NCBI GenBank assembly: GCA_964293475.1
Contig: CAXYYJ010000013.1
Coordinates: 1-64,000 of the forward strand
Origin: UBA12170 sp964293475
Lineage (GTDB): Bacteria > Bacteroidota > Bacteroidia > Bacteroidales > UBA12170
DNA length: 64,000 nucleotides
Direction: 5' to 3'
This document shows, one piece after another, positions 52,653-61,754 of the stretch. How positions within the stretch are numbered: the stretch's first letter is position 1; each line of letters begins with the position of its first letter. A program made the position numbers and the translations under genes. The notes under the pieces were generated by a model that was not told the DNA's origin, did not search any database, and was given only the letters and a program-made list of their open reading frames with translations.

Positions 52653-53111
52653 ATGATAAATAGAATTCTGGCTTTGGTTTTAGGTGGGTATTACCTGTTG
52701 ATTACAATAGGTATTCCAATTTCTATTCATCATTGCCATGGCCATAATTCATTTGACATCTCCTGGGAAACAGCTGCCGAATGTAGTTGCCATATAACTG
52801 ACTTGGAACCTGCTTGTTGTCAACACAACGAATCCGAATCGGTGCAGATGGTTTGTGTCACTGATAAAACCATGGCCCCCGAATGTTGCAGCAACGAAAC
52901 GGAGACCATACTTTGGTTGTATGAAGGTCAATGGGTGGCAAGTCCGCCTGAATTCATTAAAGCAGCCGAGATTTCGTTGCTCTATTCTGTCGTTCAACCT
53001 GTTGAACTCACTTCGAAAAGTGAACAAATTTTACCCGATTATTTTTTAATTATCCCCCCTTTATTAGCTTCCAGGCAAGTTTCCCTGCATCAGTTTGTAT
53101 TTTATGGTTAA
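52653..53111 (+). CDS. Cys/His-rich membrane-anchored protein (HYC_CC_PP-like)
   Basis: This 152-residue protein has an N-terminal hydrophobic helix (residues 5-24) and many possible metal ligands: HHCHGHNSFD, CSCHITDLEPACCQH, APECCSN. The order matches the Bacteroidota HYC_CC_PP family, small proteins usually found beside HMA proteins and TonB receptors. The function is not established; metal binding or transfer is likely from the ligands. It starts a three-gene plus-strand group running to 55781. Confidence 0.8.
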   Translation: MINRILALVLGGYYLLITIGIPISIHHCHGHNSFDISWETAAECSCHITDLEPACCQHNESESVQMVCVTDKTMAPECCSNETETILWLYEGQWVASPPEFIKAAEISLLYSVVQPVELTSKSEQILPDYFLIIPPLLASRQVSLHQFVFYG

Positions 53112-53175
53112 TAGCTGTTCTGTTATTTAAAGTATTGAATTGCAGTAATATAGTATTAATTTTAAAATTCACAAA

Positions 53176-53550
53176 ATGAAGAATTTAGTTTTTTTCATGA
53201 TGATATTTCTGGGGATTATGGTTTTTCAACCTTCATCATTTTCTGTGGTTGCTCAGGAAAATCAGCCGGAATTGGTCACCGATAGTATTCATGTTCATGG
53301 GGTCTGCAATATGTGCAAAGACCGCATTGAGAATGCAGCACTGATTAAAGGGGTTAAAAAAGCCCGCTGGAATAAGAAAACCCACAATCTGCTGGTGGTC
53401 TATAAGCCCGAGAAAGTAACTATGGAAGCCATCGAAAATGAAGTTGCAAAGGCGGGTCATGATACAGAGCATTTTGCCGCCGACGAAAAAGTATACAATA
53501 GTTTGCCCGAGTGCTGCGCATACCGCTCTGGAACTGTTGATCCCCATTGA
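53176..53550 (+). CDS. Periplasmic heavy-metal-associated (HMA) domain protein
   Basis: This 124-residue protein has a signal peptide ending near VVAQENQ. Its HMA domain contains the metal-binding pair in HGVCNMCKDRIENAA (CxxC, about residue 44) and the typical VKKARWNKKTHNLLVVY strand-turn-strand. The C-terminal tail adds HDTEHFAADEKVYNSLPECC. HMA domains bind Cu(I), Zn or Hg. The stop codon overlaps the start of the TonB receptor (TTGA), so they are translated together. Confidence 0.9.
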   Translation: MKNLVFFMMIFLGIMVFQPSSFSVVAQENQPELVTDSIHVHGVCNMCKDRIENAALIKGVKKARWNKKTHNLLVVYKPEKVTMEAIENEVAKAGHDTEHFAADEKVYNSLPECCAYRSGTVDPH

Positions 53551-55781
53551 GAGCATTACTTGTATCAGTTTTTTTATTCATAATTTCAGGCTGGGTTTCT
53601 GCGCAGGAAACCAATGCTATTGTTAAAGGTATTGTGAATGAAAAGACCGAAAAGGGCTTGTTGCCACTTTATGGCGCTCATGTGAAGCTTGTTGGGGCAT
53701 CACAAGGTGCCATTACCGACGAATCTGGTCGCTTTAGTATTGGGTTGCCAGATGCAAAAGGCTTATTGGTTGTTAGTTACGCTGGCTATTCCCCCGATAC
53801 CATTTCGGTGGTGGCAGGTAGTGTTGTCTCTGTTAATCTTGAGCAATCAGTGGCACTGAACGAAGTTGAGATAAAATCGAGAGTGAGAACCACCAATATT
53901 GGCTACATGGAAACCCTTAAAATTGAGAAAATTGGGGAAGGGGAATTGCATAAAGCTGCCTGCTGCAATTTAAGCGAAAGCTTTGAAACCAATCCCTCGG
54001 TCGATGTGTCGTTCACCGATGCGGTAACAGGAACCAAACAAATTCAAATGCTTGGTTTGGCAGGCCCATATACTCAAATTTCCCGTGAGAACATGCCAGA
54101 TATCAGGGGATTATCAGCCATTCTTGGGCTAACCTATACTCCCGGAGCCTGGGTAGAAAGCATTGCTTTAATTAAAGGCGCCGGTTCGGTGGTGAATGGT
54201 TTTGAGAGCATTGCCGGACAAATTGATGTGAGTCTTCGAAATCCCAATACCATGGACAGATTTTTCGTGAATCTGTATGCCAGTCAGGAAGCACGCTTCG
54301 AGGGAAATGTCAACATGAAATTTGCGGTTAGCCCCAAATGGAAAACAGCTTTATTGCTTCATGGTAAAACTAACCAATTGAAAATAGACATGAACCACGA
54401 TGGTTTTATGGATATGCCCATTGGCGATAATGTGTTGGTTCTCAATCGATGGGAATACGAAATTGAGAATGGACATATCGAATTGGGGGTAAAAGCGGGT
54501 TATCTGGATCAGGAAGCCGGTCAAATTCATTTGCACGAAAATGGAACTCAAAACAATCATGGGCTTTGGAAAATGCTCAATTTTACCCACAGGCTGGAGC
54601 TTTGGACCAAAACGGGAAAAGTGATGGAAGCGAATCCGGAACAAAGTTTTGGGCTTCAACTCTCTGGTATCTACCACGACCAGAATAGCCAGTTCGGCCA
54701 TTCCAACTACTCGGGGGTTCAAAAAAGTTTCTACGGAAATTTTATATTTCAGGGGAATTTATGGAGTTCGGAGAATAAATTCAAGATGGGAGCAAGTTTT
54801 ATATACGATGATTATATGGAACTATTTAAAAAACTGGATTACAGTCATATGGAATATGTGCCCGGGGTGTTTTTTGAGTATTCCCGAAGTATTGGCGAGT
54901 GGTTCAATGTGGTTGCCGGTTTACGGGGGGATTATTCCAATCACTATGGTTTTTTTGCTACACCACGCCTTCATTTGCGCTATTTGCCCCATGAGCATTT
55001 GGCCATTCGGGCCTCGGCGGGTCGCGGACAACGAACTGCTCAGGTGATTTTGGAAAATATAGGACTTTTGGCCAGCAATCGGGTCTGGCTCATCGATGCT
55101 CAGAGCATGTCAAAACCCTACGGTCTGGATGCAGAGGTGGCCTGGAATTTTGGAATTAATCTAACCTATGAGTTTGAACTGGATTATAGAGAAGGTGTGG
55201 TGAGTTTCGATTTCTATCGCACCAATTTCGAGAATCAGATTGTGGTGGATTTAGACAGCGATGTTAGAGAAGTCAGATTTTATAATCTTTCAGGAGAGTC
55301 TTTTTCAAACAGTCTTCAGGCTCAGATTGATTATGAATTGTTTAAGCGCTTCGATGTGAGGTTGGCCTACCGTTGGTACGATGTTAAAACCACTTATGGG
55401 GAAGAATTAATGTCGAAACCATTTTTGGCATCTCACCGGGCATTTATCAATCTGGCCTATGCCACCCGCAATTACTGGAAATTCGATGCTACACTCAACT
55501 GGCAGGGGGCCAAGCGATTGCCTTCGACATTGGAAAATCCTGCTGAGTATCTGCGAATGGATAAATCCCCCGATTTTTTCTTAATGAATATTCAAATATC
55601 GAAAACAATTCGAGAGCGTTTAGAAATCTATTTAGGGATTGAGAATCTATTGGATTATACTCAAAAAAATCCCATAATCGCTGCAGATGAGCCATTTAGT
55701 GAGTATTTTGATGCTTCTATGATTTGGGGCCCGGTTTATGGTCGAAATACCTATTTGGGCATTAGATATCGCTTGAAATAA
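53547..55781 (+). CDS. TonB-dependent receptor, probably metal-related
   Basis: This 744-residue outer-membrane receptor starts at TTG 53547, which overlaps the HMA stop and opens a signal peptide directly (RALLVSVFLFIISGWVSAQ). After a carboxypeptidase-regulatory-like domain (VKGIVNEKTEKGLLPLYGAH) come the plug (about 115-235, with LALNEVEIKSR and GAGSVVNGFESIAGQID) and a 22-strand barrel ending in GRNTYLGIRYRLK. The plug contains AACCNLSESFETNPSVD, a Cys pair often seen in receptors next to HMA proteins. Copper or another soft metal is a plausible ligand, inferred from the neighbours. Confidence 0.9.
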   Translation: MRALLVSVFLFIISGWVSAQETNAIVKGIVNEKTEKGLLPLYGAHVKLVGASQGAITDESGRFSIGLPDAKGLLVVSYAGYSPDTISVVAGSVVSVNLEQSVALNEVEIKSRVRTTNIGYMETLKIEKIGEGELHKAACCNLSESFETNPSVDVSFTDAVTGTKQIQMLGLAGPYTQISRENMPDIRGLSAILGLTYTPGAWVESIALIKGAGSVVNGFESIAGQIDVSLRNPNTMDRFFVNLYASQEARFEGNVNMKFAVSPKWKTALLLHGKTNQLKIDMNHDGFMDMPIGDNVLVLNRWEYEIENGHIELGVKAGYLDQEAGQIHLHENGTQNNHGLWKMLNFTHRLELWTKTGKVMEANPEQSFGLQLSGIYHDQNSQFGHSNYSGVQKSFYGNFIFQGNLWSSENKFKMGASFIYDDYMELFKKLDYSHMEYVPGVFFEYSRSIGEWFNVVAGLRGDYSNHYGFFATPRLHLRYLPHEHLAIRASAGRGQRTAQVILENIGLLASNRVWLIDAQSMSKPYGLDAEVAWNFGINLTYEFELDYREGVVSFDFYRTNFENQIVVDLDSDVREVRFYNLSGESFSNSLQAQIDYELFKRFDVRLAYRWYDVKTTYGEELMSKPFLASHRAFINLAYATRNYWKFDATLNWQGAKRLPSTLENPAEYLRMDKSPDFFLMNIQISKTIRERLEIYLGIENLLDYTQKNPIIAADEPFSEYFDASMIWGPVYGRNTYLGIRYRLK

Positions 55782-55798
55782 ATTCCTGATAAATAAAA

Positions 55799-55846
55799 AA
55801 AATCACTGCGATTTCATCAAACTTGAGATGACTTCGCAGTGATTTT
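55799..55846. terminator. Terminator of the metal-related operon
   Basis: AAATCACTGCGA pairs with TCGCAGTGATTT in a strong stem, and the loop can pair further (CATC with GATG). A T-run follows on the plus strand and an A-run precedes it. It also lies downstream of the convergent DUF4143 gene. Confidence 0.82.
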
Positions 55847-55865
55847 GCATTTCAGGGGACTTGTT

Positions 55866-56996
55866 TTAGGTCACAAATTCCCAAAAATTGTCCATTGTGA
55901 TGCTTTTATAATTTGAACCGTAATTATCAAGCCAACTCTGGGGAGCTTTTAATTTGGGTTTCTTTAGTTTAATCTCGTAGGCAAATAGCTCTCCGTTTTT
56001 TTCTTCCACATAGTCCAACTCTGCGCCCGTATAGGTTCGCCAAAAATAGGAATGTGCAGTTTGTGCAGTGTACGACAAGTATTTAAGTCTTTCGGCAATG
56101 ATGAAATTTTCCCAAACTGCACCCTTATCGTCGTATTGAGCGAATGGATCAAGTCTGTCAATCAACGTGTTGCGTAAACCCAAATCCCAAAAATATATCT
56201 TGTCCTTCTTACTGATTTCCTTACGGAGATTTTTATTATAACCCGAAAGGCGGAATAGGATAAAGCTGTCTTCGAGCAACGAAATGTACGTATTCACCGT
56301 TTCCTGACTTATTTGCAAGCTTTGCGCCAGCTCATTCAGACTCACCTCCGAGCCTATTTGGTAGGCCAGAAGCTTTAATAGCTTTTTGAGTACATGGGTA
56401 TTTCTGATGGGAGCCAGGTCGAAAATGTCTTTATATAAATAGGAGCTTGCCAATTCCCGAAGGTATTTTTCTTTCCTGCTTACCGACTGATAATGAAATA
56501 CTTCCGGGTACATGCCAAAAGTTAGGAACTCAGTCATTTTGCTTTGAAGCTCAATAGGGTTCATCGTATTTCTGAGTTCAGAAAGCGATATGGGAAACAA
56601 GGAATAGGTTGCAGTGCGTCCGGTTAAAGATTCCTTAGTGGTGCTGGCAATATCTAAAGACGATGAGCCTGTGACAAGAATCTTTAAGCCCGGAATCTTG
56701 TCGTAAATTATTTTCAGATTAATCCCTATTTCTGGTATCCTCTGTGCTTCGTCAATGAATAAAATATCATATCCTTCAGTTAACAACTGCAGTTGATTGA
56801 AATCGCGGGAGGATAAAATATCGACATAACGAATTTCATCTGCGTTTATATTCAATACCTTGTCAGTGGTGTTTGCCAGAACTTCCTGAAGCAAGGTGCT
56901 TTTTCCGGTTTGACGCGCTCCAAATACGATGATTATTTTTCGCGCTTCCTGCATTTCCTCTCGTATGACATCGACTAAGGCACGATTTATTTTCAT
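55866..56996 (-). CDS. AAA ATPase with DUF4143 domain (COG1373)
   Basis: The protein has 376 residues. An N-terminal AAA domain carries Walker A GARQTGKSTLL (about residue 26), Walker B DILFIDEAQRIP (about 78) and sensor VTGSSSLDIAS. A winged-helix region follows (about 210-250), then the C-terminal DUF4143 domain, which has a nuclease-like fold (WRTYTGAELDYVEEKNGELFAYEIKLKK, with E-x-D and E-x-K). The family is abundant and often mobile in Bacteroidota and archaea; its biological role is unclear. Six 32-bp tandem repeats lie just upstream of its start. Confidence 0.93.
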   Translation of the reverse strand: MKINRALVDVIREEMQEARKIIIVFGARQTGKSTLLQEVLANTTDKVLNINADEIRYVDILSSRDFNQLQLLTEGYDILFIDEAQRIPEIGINLKIIYDKIPGLKILVTGSSSLDIASTTKESLTGRTATYSLFPISLSELRNTMNPIELQSKMTEFLTFGMYPEVFHYQSVSRKEKYLRELASSYLYKDIFDLAPIRNTHVLKKLLKLLAYQIGSEVSLNELAQSLQISQETVNTYISLLEDSFILFRLSGYNKNLRKEISKKDKIYFWDLGLRNTLIDRLDPFAQYDDKGAVWENFIIAERLKYLSYTAQTAHSYFWRTYTGAELDYVEEKNGELFAYEIKLKKPKLKAPQSWLDNYGSNYKSITMDNFWEFVT

Positions 56997-57085
56997 TTTA
57001 TTCTATTTTTTCCAGTTATATTACCTGCAAAGGTATTTGAATTTTTTTACAAATCATGAAAAACACCATTATAATTGAAAATATT

Positions 57086-57277
57086 ACGCTAAATATTTAA
57101 ATATAAATGAAAAAATAATGTAATAATATTATATATAATCTAATATATGACGCTAAATATTAAAATATATTATATAAAATGACGATAAATATTATAATGT
57201 ATTCTAAAAAATAACGCAAATATTTAAAACGTATTCGAAAAATTCACGCTAATATTTAAAACGTATTCGAAAAATTC
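57086..57277. repeat. Six 32-bp tandem repeats
   Basis: Units start at 57086, 57118, 57150, 57182, 57214 and 57246, each exactly 32 bp. The last two (ACG then C-A-AATATTT or CTAATATTT, then AAAACGTATTCGAAAAATTC) are almost identical, and identity falls towards 57086; the second unit is the most diverged. The array is very AT-rich. It fills most of the gap between aroDE and the DUF4143 gene, and nothing else is seen in 56997-57286. Confidence 0.85.
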
Positions 57278-57286
57278 ATGGTATTT

Positions 57287-58684
57287 TTATTGAAGAATTG
57301 AATTCTTAAACTTCTCAAAGGCTTGTAAAGCCTGCTCATAGAGCCATTTTTCTCCGTTTATTAACTTAAATCCAGTTTCGATTCCTGCTTTGGCAAACGG
57401 TGAATCTGAATAAATGGCATCCAGAACCACATGAGATGAGTTCAGCTCGTGCTTGTTGATGAGTGTAAACGGCTCAGGGATGGTATTGATGATGATGCTG
57501 AAATTGGAGAGATTGGGATGTGAAACTGTTTTATGACCAAATTTCCAGGCGAGTTCATGCGCTTTGGATGGCGTGCGGTTGATAATCCTGGTTGGAATAC
57601 CTTTCCGATACATTGCGTAAGCTGCCGCTCGTGCAGCTCCTCCGGCTCCAAGAATGAGACAGGCAATGTCCTTAGGGTTTGCAATAAAGGGCTCCAAAGA
57701 TTTTAGGATTCCGCTGAAATCAGTATTGTCGCCTATCCATTGGCCTTGCTCTTTGTAAATGGTGTTAACAGCTCCAATCTGCTCAGCTTCTTGCGTAAGG
57801 CTGTCAACATAGGCCATGATGCTTTGTTTGAAAGGCGCGGTGATATTAAATCCATCGTAAAAAGGTTTTAAATTCAAAAACTCCTGTATATCATCAAGTT
57901 CTATTTTATCATAAATCCCGTTAATGGCATGTTTTTCGAAGAATTCATGAAATAAATCAGGGCTTTTACTGTGCGCTATTGGATTGCCCAAAACCGCCAG
58001 TTTTAATTCTTTTCCACCCCGGAATTCTTGGTAGAGCTTTTGAAATTCTTTAAAATCCAATTGACCAGGGGCAGTTTGTTTATTCACTTGCAGCGCTATG
58101 TAGGTGAAGGGCGCTCCTCCAAAAAGACTCTGCAACCGGCTTTGGGCTGCAAATTCTCCCATACTAAAGCAAAGGCTGGATGGAATAAGCGATTGCAAAT
58201 TTTTTAAGGATTCTAAATCGTTCGCATGGTGGGCAACAGTTACAATTTTTATATGGTCAGGGTTGAGCTCTCCAATTTCTTGTTGAATGGCTCTGAGTGA
58301 ATGAAAATCTGGGGTTTCGGTATAATTGTGGTATGAAATAATAAGTTTGCAAGTCGCGGTTTTTAAAAGTGGCTTTAGTCTGGAAATAATTTCCAGGTCA
58401 GTCGTAATATCCAGGTCGATAAACTCAAATTTTTGCTCCACTGCCCGCTCGTAGACTTTCAATCTTTCAGGTGCCGATTCGCTATTTCCCCTGAAGGTAA
58501 ATATGAGGGGCTTTTTCGGAAATCTGTTTCTAATGATGTTCAAATCATCCACTTCCAGCCGACTTAGGTCAAATCTTAATTCCCCCATTTGCTGCACTCT
58601 TTCAATACTTTCCAGCGCCGAAGCCAGGTTTTCGGCATAGAAACTTTCGCAAATGCGTGGTATGAGGCTTTGGTTTCTAATCAT
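57287..58684 (-). CDS. Bifunctional 3-dehydroquinate dehydratase / shikimate dehydrogenase
   Basis: This 465-residue fusion acts in the shikimate pathway. Residues 1-220 are a type I dehydroquinase with the Schiff-base Lys in HIKIVTVAHHANDLESL and the later SMGEFAAQSRLQSLFGG. Residues 228-465 are shikimate dehydrogenase with NPIAHSKSP, the catalytic Lys in FNITAPFKQSI, DNTDFSG and the NADP-binding loop ILGAGGAARAAAYAMYRKG. Together they turn 3-dehydroquinate into shikimate. The fused form is known from plants, Chlamydiae and some Bacteroidota, while most bacteria have separate enzymes. The PHP gene lies 4 bp upstream. Confidence 0.93.
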   Translation of the reverse strand: MIRNQSLIPRICESFYAENLASALESIERVQQMGELRFDLSRLEVDDLNIIRNRFPKKPLIFTFRGNSESAPERLKVYERAVEQKFEFIDLDITTDLEIISRLKPLLKTATCKLIISYHNYTETPDFHSLRAIQQEIGELNPDHIKIVTVAHHANDLESLKNLQSLIPSSLCFSMGEFAAQSRLQSLFGGAPFTYIALQVNKQTAPGQLDFKEFQKLYQEFRGGKELKLAVLGNPIAHSKSPDLFHEFFEKHAINGIYDKIELDDIQEFLNLKPFYDGFNITAPFKQSIMAYVDSLTQEAEQIGAVNTIYKEQGQWIGDNTDFSGILKSLEPFIANPKDIACLILGAGGAARAAAYAMYRKGIPTRIINRTPSKAHELAWKFGHKTVSHPNLSNFSIIINTIPEPFTLINKHELNSSHVVLDAIYSDSPFAKAGIETGFKLINGEKWLYEQALQAFEKFKNSILQ

Positions 58685-58688
58685 AGTT

Positions 58689-59534
58689 TTATGCTATTTT
58701 TTCGGGAGCCCAGCCTTCGGTGGTTTTAATCCAAAGCTCATTGATTCCATACGATTTTATCATTTCAAGAGCTTCGGAATAATAGAAGTCAATATCTGTT
58801 AAAAGATGAACATCGGCGTTCAACTGAAATTTTATGGGAAATTGAGTCAGTATCTTCAGAAATTCCGGATGCGGATACAATGAAGGATGCATTTTTGATC
58901 TCATGCCCCGAGTGCTGATTTCTACCATCACATTGCTCCGCGAAAGGTTTTCGGCCAGATGGAAAAGTAAATCCCTATACCAGTTTCTGTGGATTAATTC
59001 GGAATCAATGCCCGAAGCATTGGTTATTATTTTATCGAGATGGCCCAAAATATCCGACGGGTCATTTTGAATCATATCCACGGTTAGTTGAAAATAATGC
59101 TCCACAGCATGTCGAAGGTTATTCTGATAATGGACTTCAACCCCGGTTGCAAATTTCTCGAAGGAGCCATCCATTTCAAAGAGGTCGTTAACAGCCCCTT
59201 TACCAATAAAATGGACGCTTCCAATAGTGTAATCCAAAAGATGTGAAAAATTTCGGGGGCCCTGAATCTGGTCGAGATAATCAACTTCCATGGCGCAAAA
59301 GATATTTATTTGCCCCTGATATTTTGTTTTCAGCCTTTGGATTTCGTTAATATAATCATCAGTTTCTTCGGGTTTTATATTCCATTCGGTGGGGAAGGGG
59401 AACGGTGCATGTCCGCTAAAGCCATAGGTTTTGTATCCCAATTTCAGGCATTCGGTTATATAATCCTCCGGATTTTCGGCTCCGTCGCAGAAACGGGTAT
59501 GACTGTGATGATTGTGTGGAAAAGCTGAAGGCAT
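58689..59534 (-). CDS. PHP-family histidinol-phosphatase-like protein
   Basis: This 281-residue PHP-fold phosphoesterase has the metal-binding start HNHHSHTRFCDGAENP, then YGFSGHAPFPFP, a middle metal ligand in CAMEVDYLDQIQ, and late VEISTRGMRSKMHPSLYPHPEF then LNADVHL. These match HisK/HisJ-type histidinol-phosphatases, which dephosphorylate histidinol phosphate in histidine synthesis. A general PHP phosphatase cannot be excluded because no other his gene is close. It forms an operon with aroDE (4 bp gap). Confidence 0.85.
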   Translation of the reverse strand: MPSAFPHNHHSHTRFCDGAENPEDYITECLKLGYKTYGFSGHAPFPFPTEWNIKPEETDDYINEIQRLKTKYQGQINIFCAMEVDYLDQIQGPRNFSHLLDYTIGSVHFIGKGAVNDLFEMDGSFEKFATGVEVHYQNNLRHAVEHYFQLTVDMIQNDPSDILGHLDKIITNASGIDSELIHRNWYRDLLFHLAENLSRSNVMVEISTRGMRSKMHPSLYPHPEFLKILTQFPIKFQLNADVHLLTDIDFYYSEALEMIKSYGINELWIKTTEGWAPEKIA

Positions 59535-59640
59535 CTCAAGAATGGATTTTAAATTTATCCTTCGAAATTACTAAAAATGCTTTTGAATGATAGATTTGTG
59601 TATAAATTAATGATTTCGTAACCAAAAATCTCCCTAAAGA

Positions 59641-59677
59641 AAAACAGCCTTTCGTTTGTGTTGAAAGGCTGTTTTTA
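59641..59677 (-). terminator. Terminator of yidC
   Basis: On the minus strand AAAACAGCCTTTC pairs with GAAAGGCTGTTTT in a 13-bp stem with T-run after it. It lies 8 bp beyond the yidC stop at 59685. Confidence 0.88.
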
Positions 59678-59684
59678 GCTGATT

Positions 59685-61619
59685 TTATTTTCTTTTCATT
59701 TGTTTAGGATCCATTCCGCGTTGCTTGGCCATGTCTTCAAGTTTCTCCTGAAACTTCGATTTTTTAACCGGTTTCAGCTTATTTGCCTGAATCTGAGCAT
59801 GAATTTTATCCTCGTTAATGGTAAATCTGATGAGATACATTTGGAGGAAAGTGAACATATTGGCTAAGAAATAGTAATAGCTCAATCCGGAAGAATAGCT
59901 GTTGAACAATCCCAGGAACATGATAGGCATCAGGTACATCATGGTTTTCATGCCGGGTAATTGGTTGGCGCTGCTTCCCATCATATCGTTGTTTACCTTG
60001 GTATAAATCAAGGTTGAAATGGTCATAAGCAAGGTGAACAAGCTCACGTGATCGCCATAGAAAGGGATGTTGAAACCCAGGTCGAGGATGCTATCGTAGC
60101 TTGAAAGGTCATGTGCCCAAAGGAAAGGTTGCTGACGCAATTCGATGGATGAGGGGAAAAACCGGAAAATGGCGAAAAGAATGGGCATTTGCAACAACAT
60201 GGGTACGCAACCAGCCAAAGGATTAACCCCTGCTTTTTTGTACAAGTCCATGGTGGCTTGTTGCTTTTTCATGGCGTCTTTATCCTTGAATTTCTCGTTA
60301 ATCTCGTCAATCTCTGGCTTTAAAACCCGCATTTTTGCTGTGGATACATAGGTTTTGTAGGCGATAGGGAAGAGGATAATTTTCAGCAGAACTGTTAAAA
60401 TTAAAATTACAATTCCATAGTTCCAACCCCAGCCACCAAGCCAGTGGAAAACATTGATTACGATATATTCATTAATCCACGAAAGCAAGAAGAAACTCCA
60501 GCCAATGGGAATCTGACGCTCCAGATCCAAATCGTAGGCTTTTAGTCTTTTAAACTCGTTGGGGCCATAATAAACCTGCATTCCGAAGTCCATATTTTGA
60601 GCATTTCCCACAGGAATACCCAGAGCTGAACTCATGGTAATTTCATATTTTGGATCGTAAGATGGGTTGTGTAATTGTTTTATTTCCCCATTAATAAAAG
60701 CGGTATTGGCAATGATGCTCTGACTAAAAAACCGCTGCTTAAAACTTACCCATTTTACTTTGCTGGGGAGTTTTTCTTCTTCGTCTTCGTTGTCGGATAA
60801 ATATTCTACTTCGTCCTGATAGTATTTATAGTAAACCGCTGAACCATTAAACTGATCCACAATCTTTTCCTGATTTCGCAAATTGGCCATCCAGTTAAAG
60901 TCGATATAGCCATTGCGGGCATCGATGAGACTTTCCATATTCTTCATGCGAATATTGAAGTCGAACATATAATCGTTGCCAAAAATCTTATAGCTGTATT
61001 CTATGTATTGATTGGGGTTGAACGATGATCCCTGGTCGGGAAATAAACGCATATTGATGGTTAAACTATCCTTCCCAGTCACTTTCAAACTTCTGCCATC
61101 GTAGGGTTCATCGCCTACAAAAAGCTGAAAATAATGGTCTTCGGTATTTATAAGGCGGTTGGCAGCTGAAAATATAAAACCAAATCTGGCAGTATCTCCT
61201 TTAAAAAGAACCAATGGCAAGCTGTCGTGCGATTTGTAATTCAGAAGCTCGGCACTGTAAATTTTTCCACCTTTAGGTTGAAAATTCAGTTTAAATACAT
61301 CATTTTCAAGAGCTACAAGTTCGTTAGTACCTTTGGCTGAATAAGAAAAGAAACCATATTTTTCTCTGAGAGCCTGTTGAACCGATGAGGAATCGGAAGT
61401 GATAAGGCTATCTGTAACTTTAAGGCTGGATTCTTGTTTTAACTGTTGTTCATATCTTCGTAAAGAATCCTGAATGTTTAGTTCTTTCCTTGCTCTTGCA
61501 GTGGAGTCTACTCTTTCTTGATAGGCTTTTTGTTCTTCTTCGCTGGGGGCATTCCACCAGGAGAAGCCAACAAAAATGGCAAATATGAGCACGAGCCCGA
61601 TTATAGAATTTCTATCCAT
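59685..61619 (-). CDS. yidC: Membrane protein insertase YidC
   Basis: This 644-residue protein has an N-terminal transmembrane helix (IIGLVLIFAIFVGFSWW) and a large periplasmic domain (about 30-360). The conserved insertase core follows with GWNYGIVILILTVLLKIILF, PIAYKTYVSTAKMRVLKPE and the final helices. A basic C-terminal tail ends GMDPKQMKRK. YidC inserts and folds membrane proteins, alone or with SecYEG. The start at 61619 (MDRNSIIGL) is the usual one. A longer in-frame start at 61655 is unlikely. Confidence 0.96.
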   Translation of the reverse strand: MDRNSIIGLVLIFAIFVGFSWWNAPSEEEQKAYQERVDSTARARKELNIQDSLRRYEQQLKQESSLKVTDSLITSDSSSVQQALREKYGFFSYSAKGTNELVALENDVFKLNFQPKGGKIYSAELLNYKSHDSLPLVLFKGDTARFGFIFSAANRLINTEDHYFQLFVGDEPYDGRSLKVTGKDSLTINMRLFPDQGSSFNPNQYIEYSYKIFGNDYMFDFNIRMKNMESLIDARNGYIDFNWMANLRNQEKIVDQFNGSAVYYKYYQDEVEYLSDNEDEEEKLPSKVKWVSFKQRFFSQSIIANTAFINGEIKQLHNPSYDPKYEITMSSALGIPVGNAQNMDFGMQVYYGPNEFKRLKAYDLDLERQIPIGWSFFLLSWINEYIVINVFHWLGGWGWNYGIVILILTVLLKIILFPIAYKTYVSTAKMRVLKPEIDEINEKFKDKDAMKKQQATMDLYKKAGVNPLAGCVPMLLQMPILFAIFRFFPSSIELRQQPFLWAHDLSSYDSILDLGFNIPFYGDHVSLFTLLMTISTLIYTKVNNDMMGSSANQLPGMKTMMYLMPIMFLGLFNSYSSGLSYYYFLANMFTFLQMYLIRFTINEDKIHAQIQANKLKPVKKSKFQEKLEDMAKQRGMDPKQMKRK

Positions 61620-61699
61620 TTGGTTTTTGAATTTTAGCGGGCAAAGATAAGGCATAATGTTTTATAAAACCAATGCAAATGATGACCCCAAAACAACAA

Positions 61700-61735
61700 A
61701 AAAACCGGAATTATCAAGCGATAATGCCGGTTTTA
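61700..61735 (-). terminator. Terminator of the BACON lipoprotein gene
   Basis: AAAACCGG pairs with CCGGTTTT around an extended loop (ATTATC with GATAAT pairs further). On the minus strand a T-run follows. It lies about 20 bp after the stop codon at 61755. Confidence 0.82.
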
Positions 61736-61754
61736 AAACTATGAAAAGTTTGTG

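Noticed and set aside
57086..57277. Possible CRISPR array
   Set aside because: Units are directly adjacent without unique spacers, and no cas gene is present. It is a tandem repeat.
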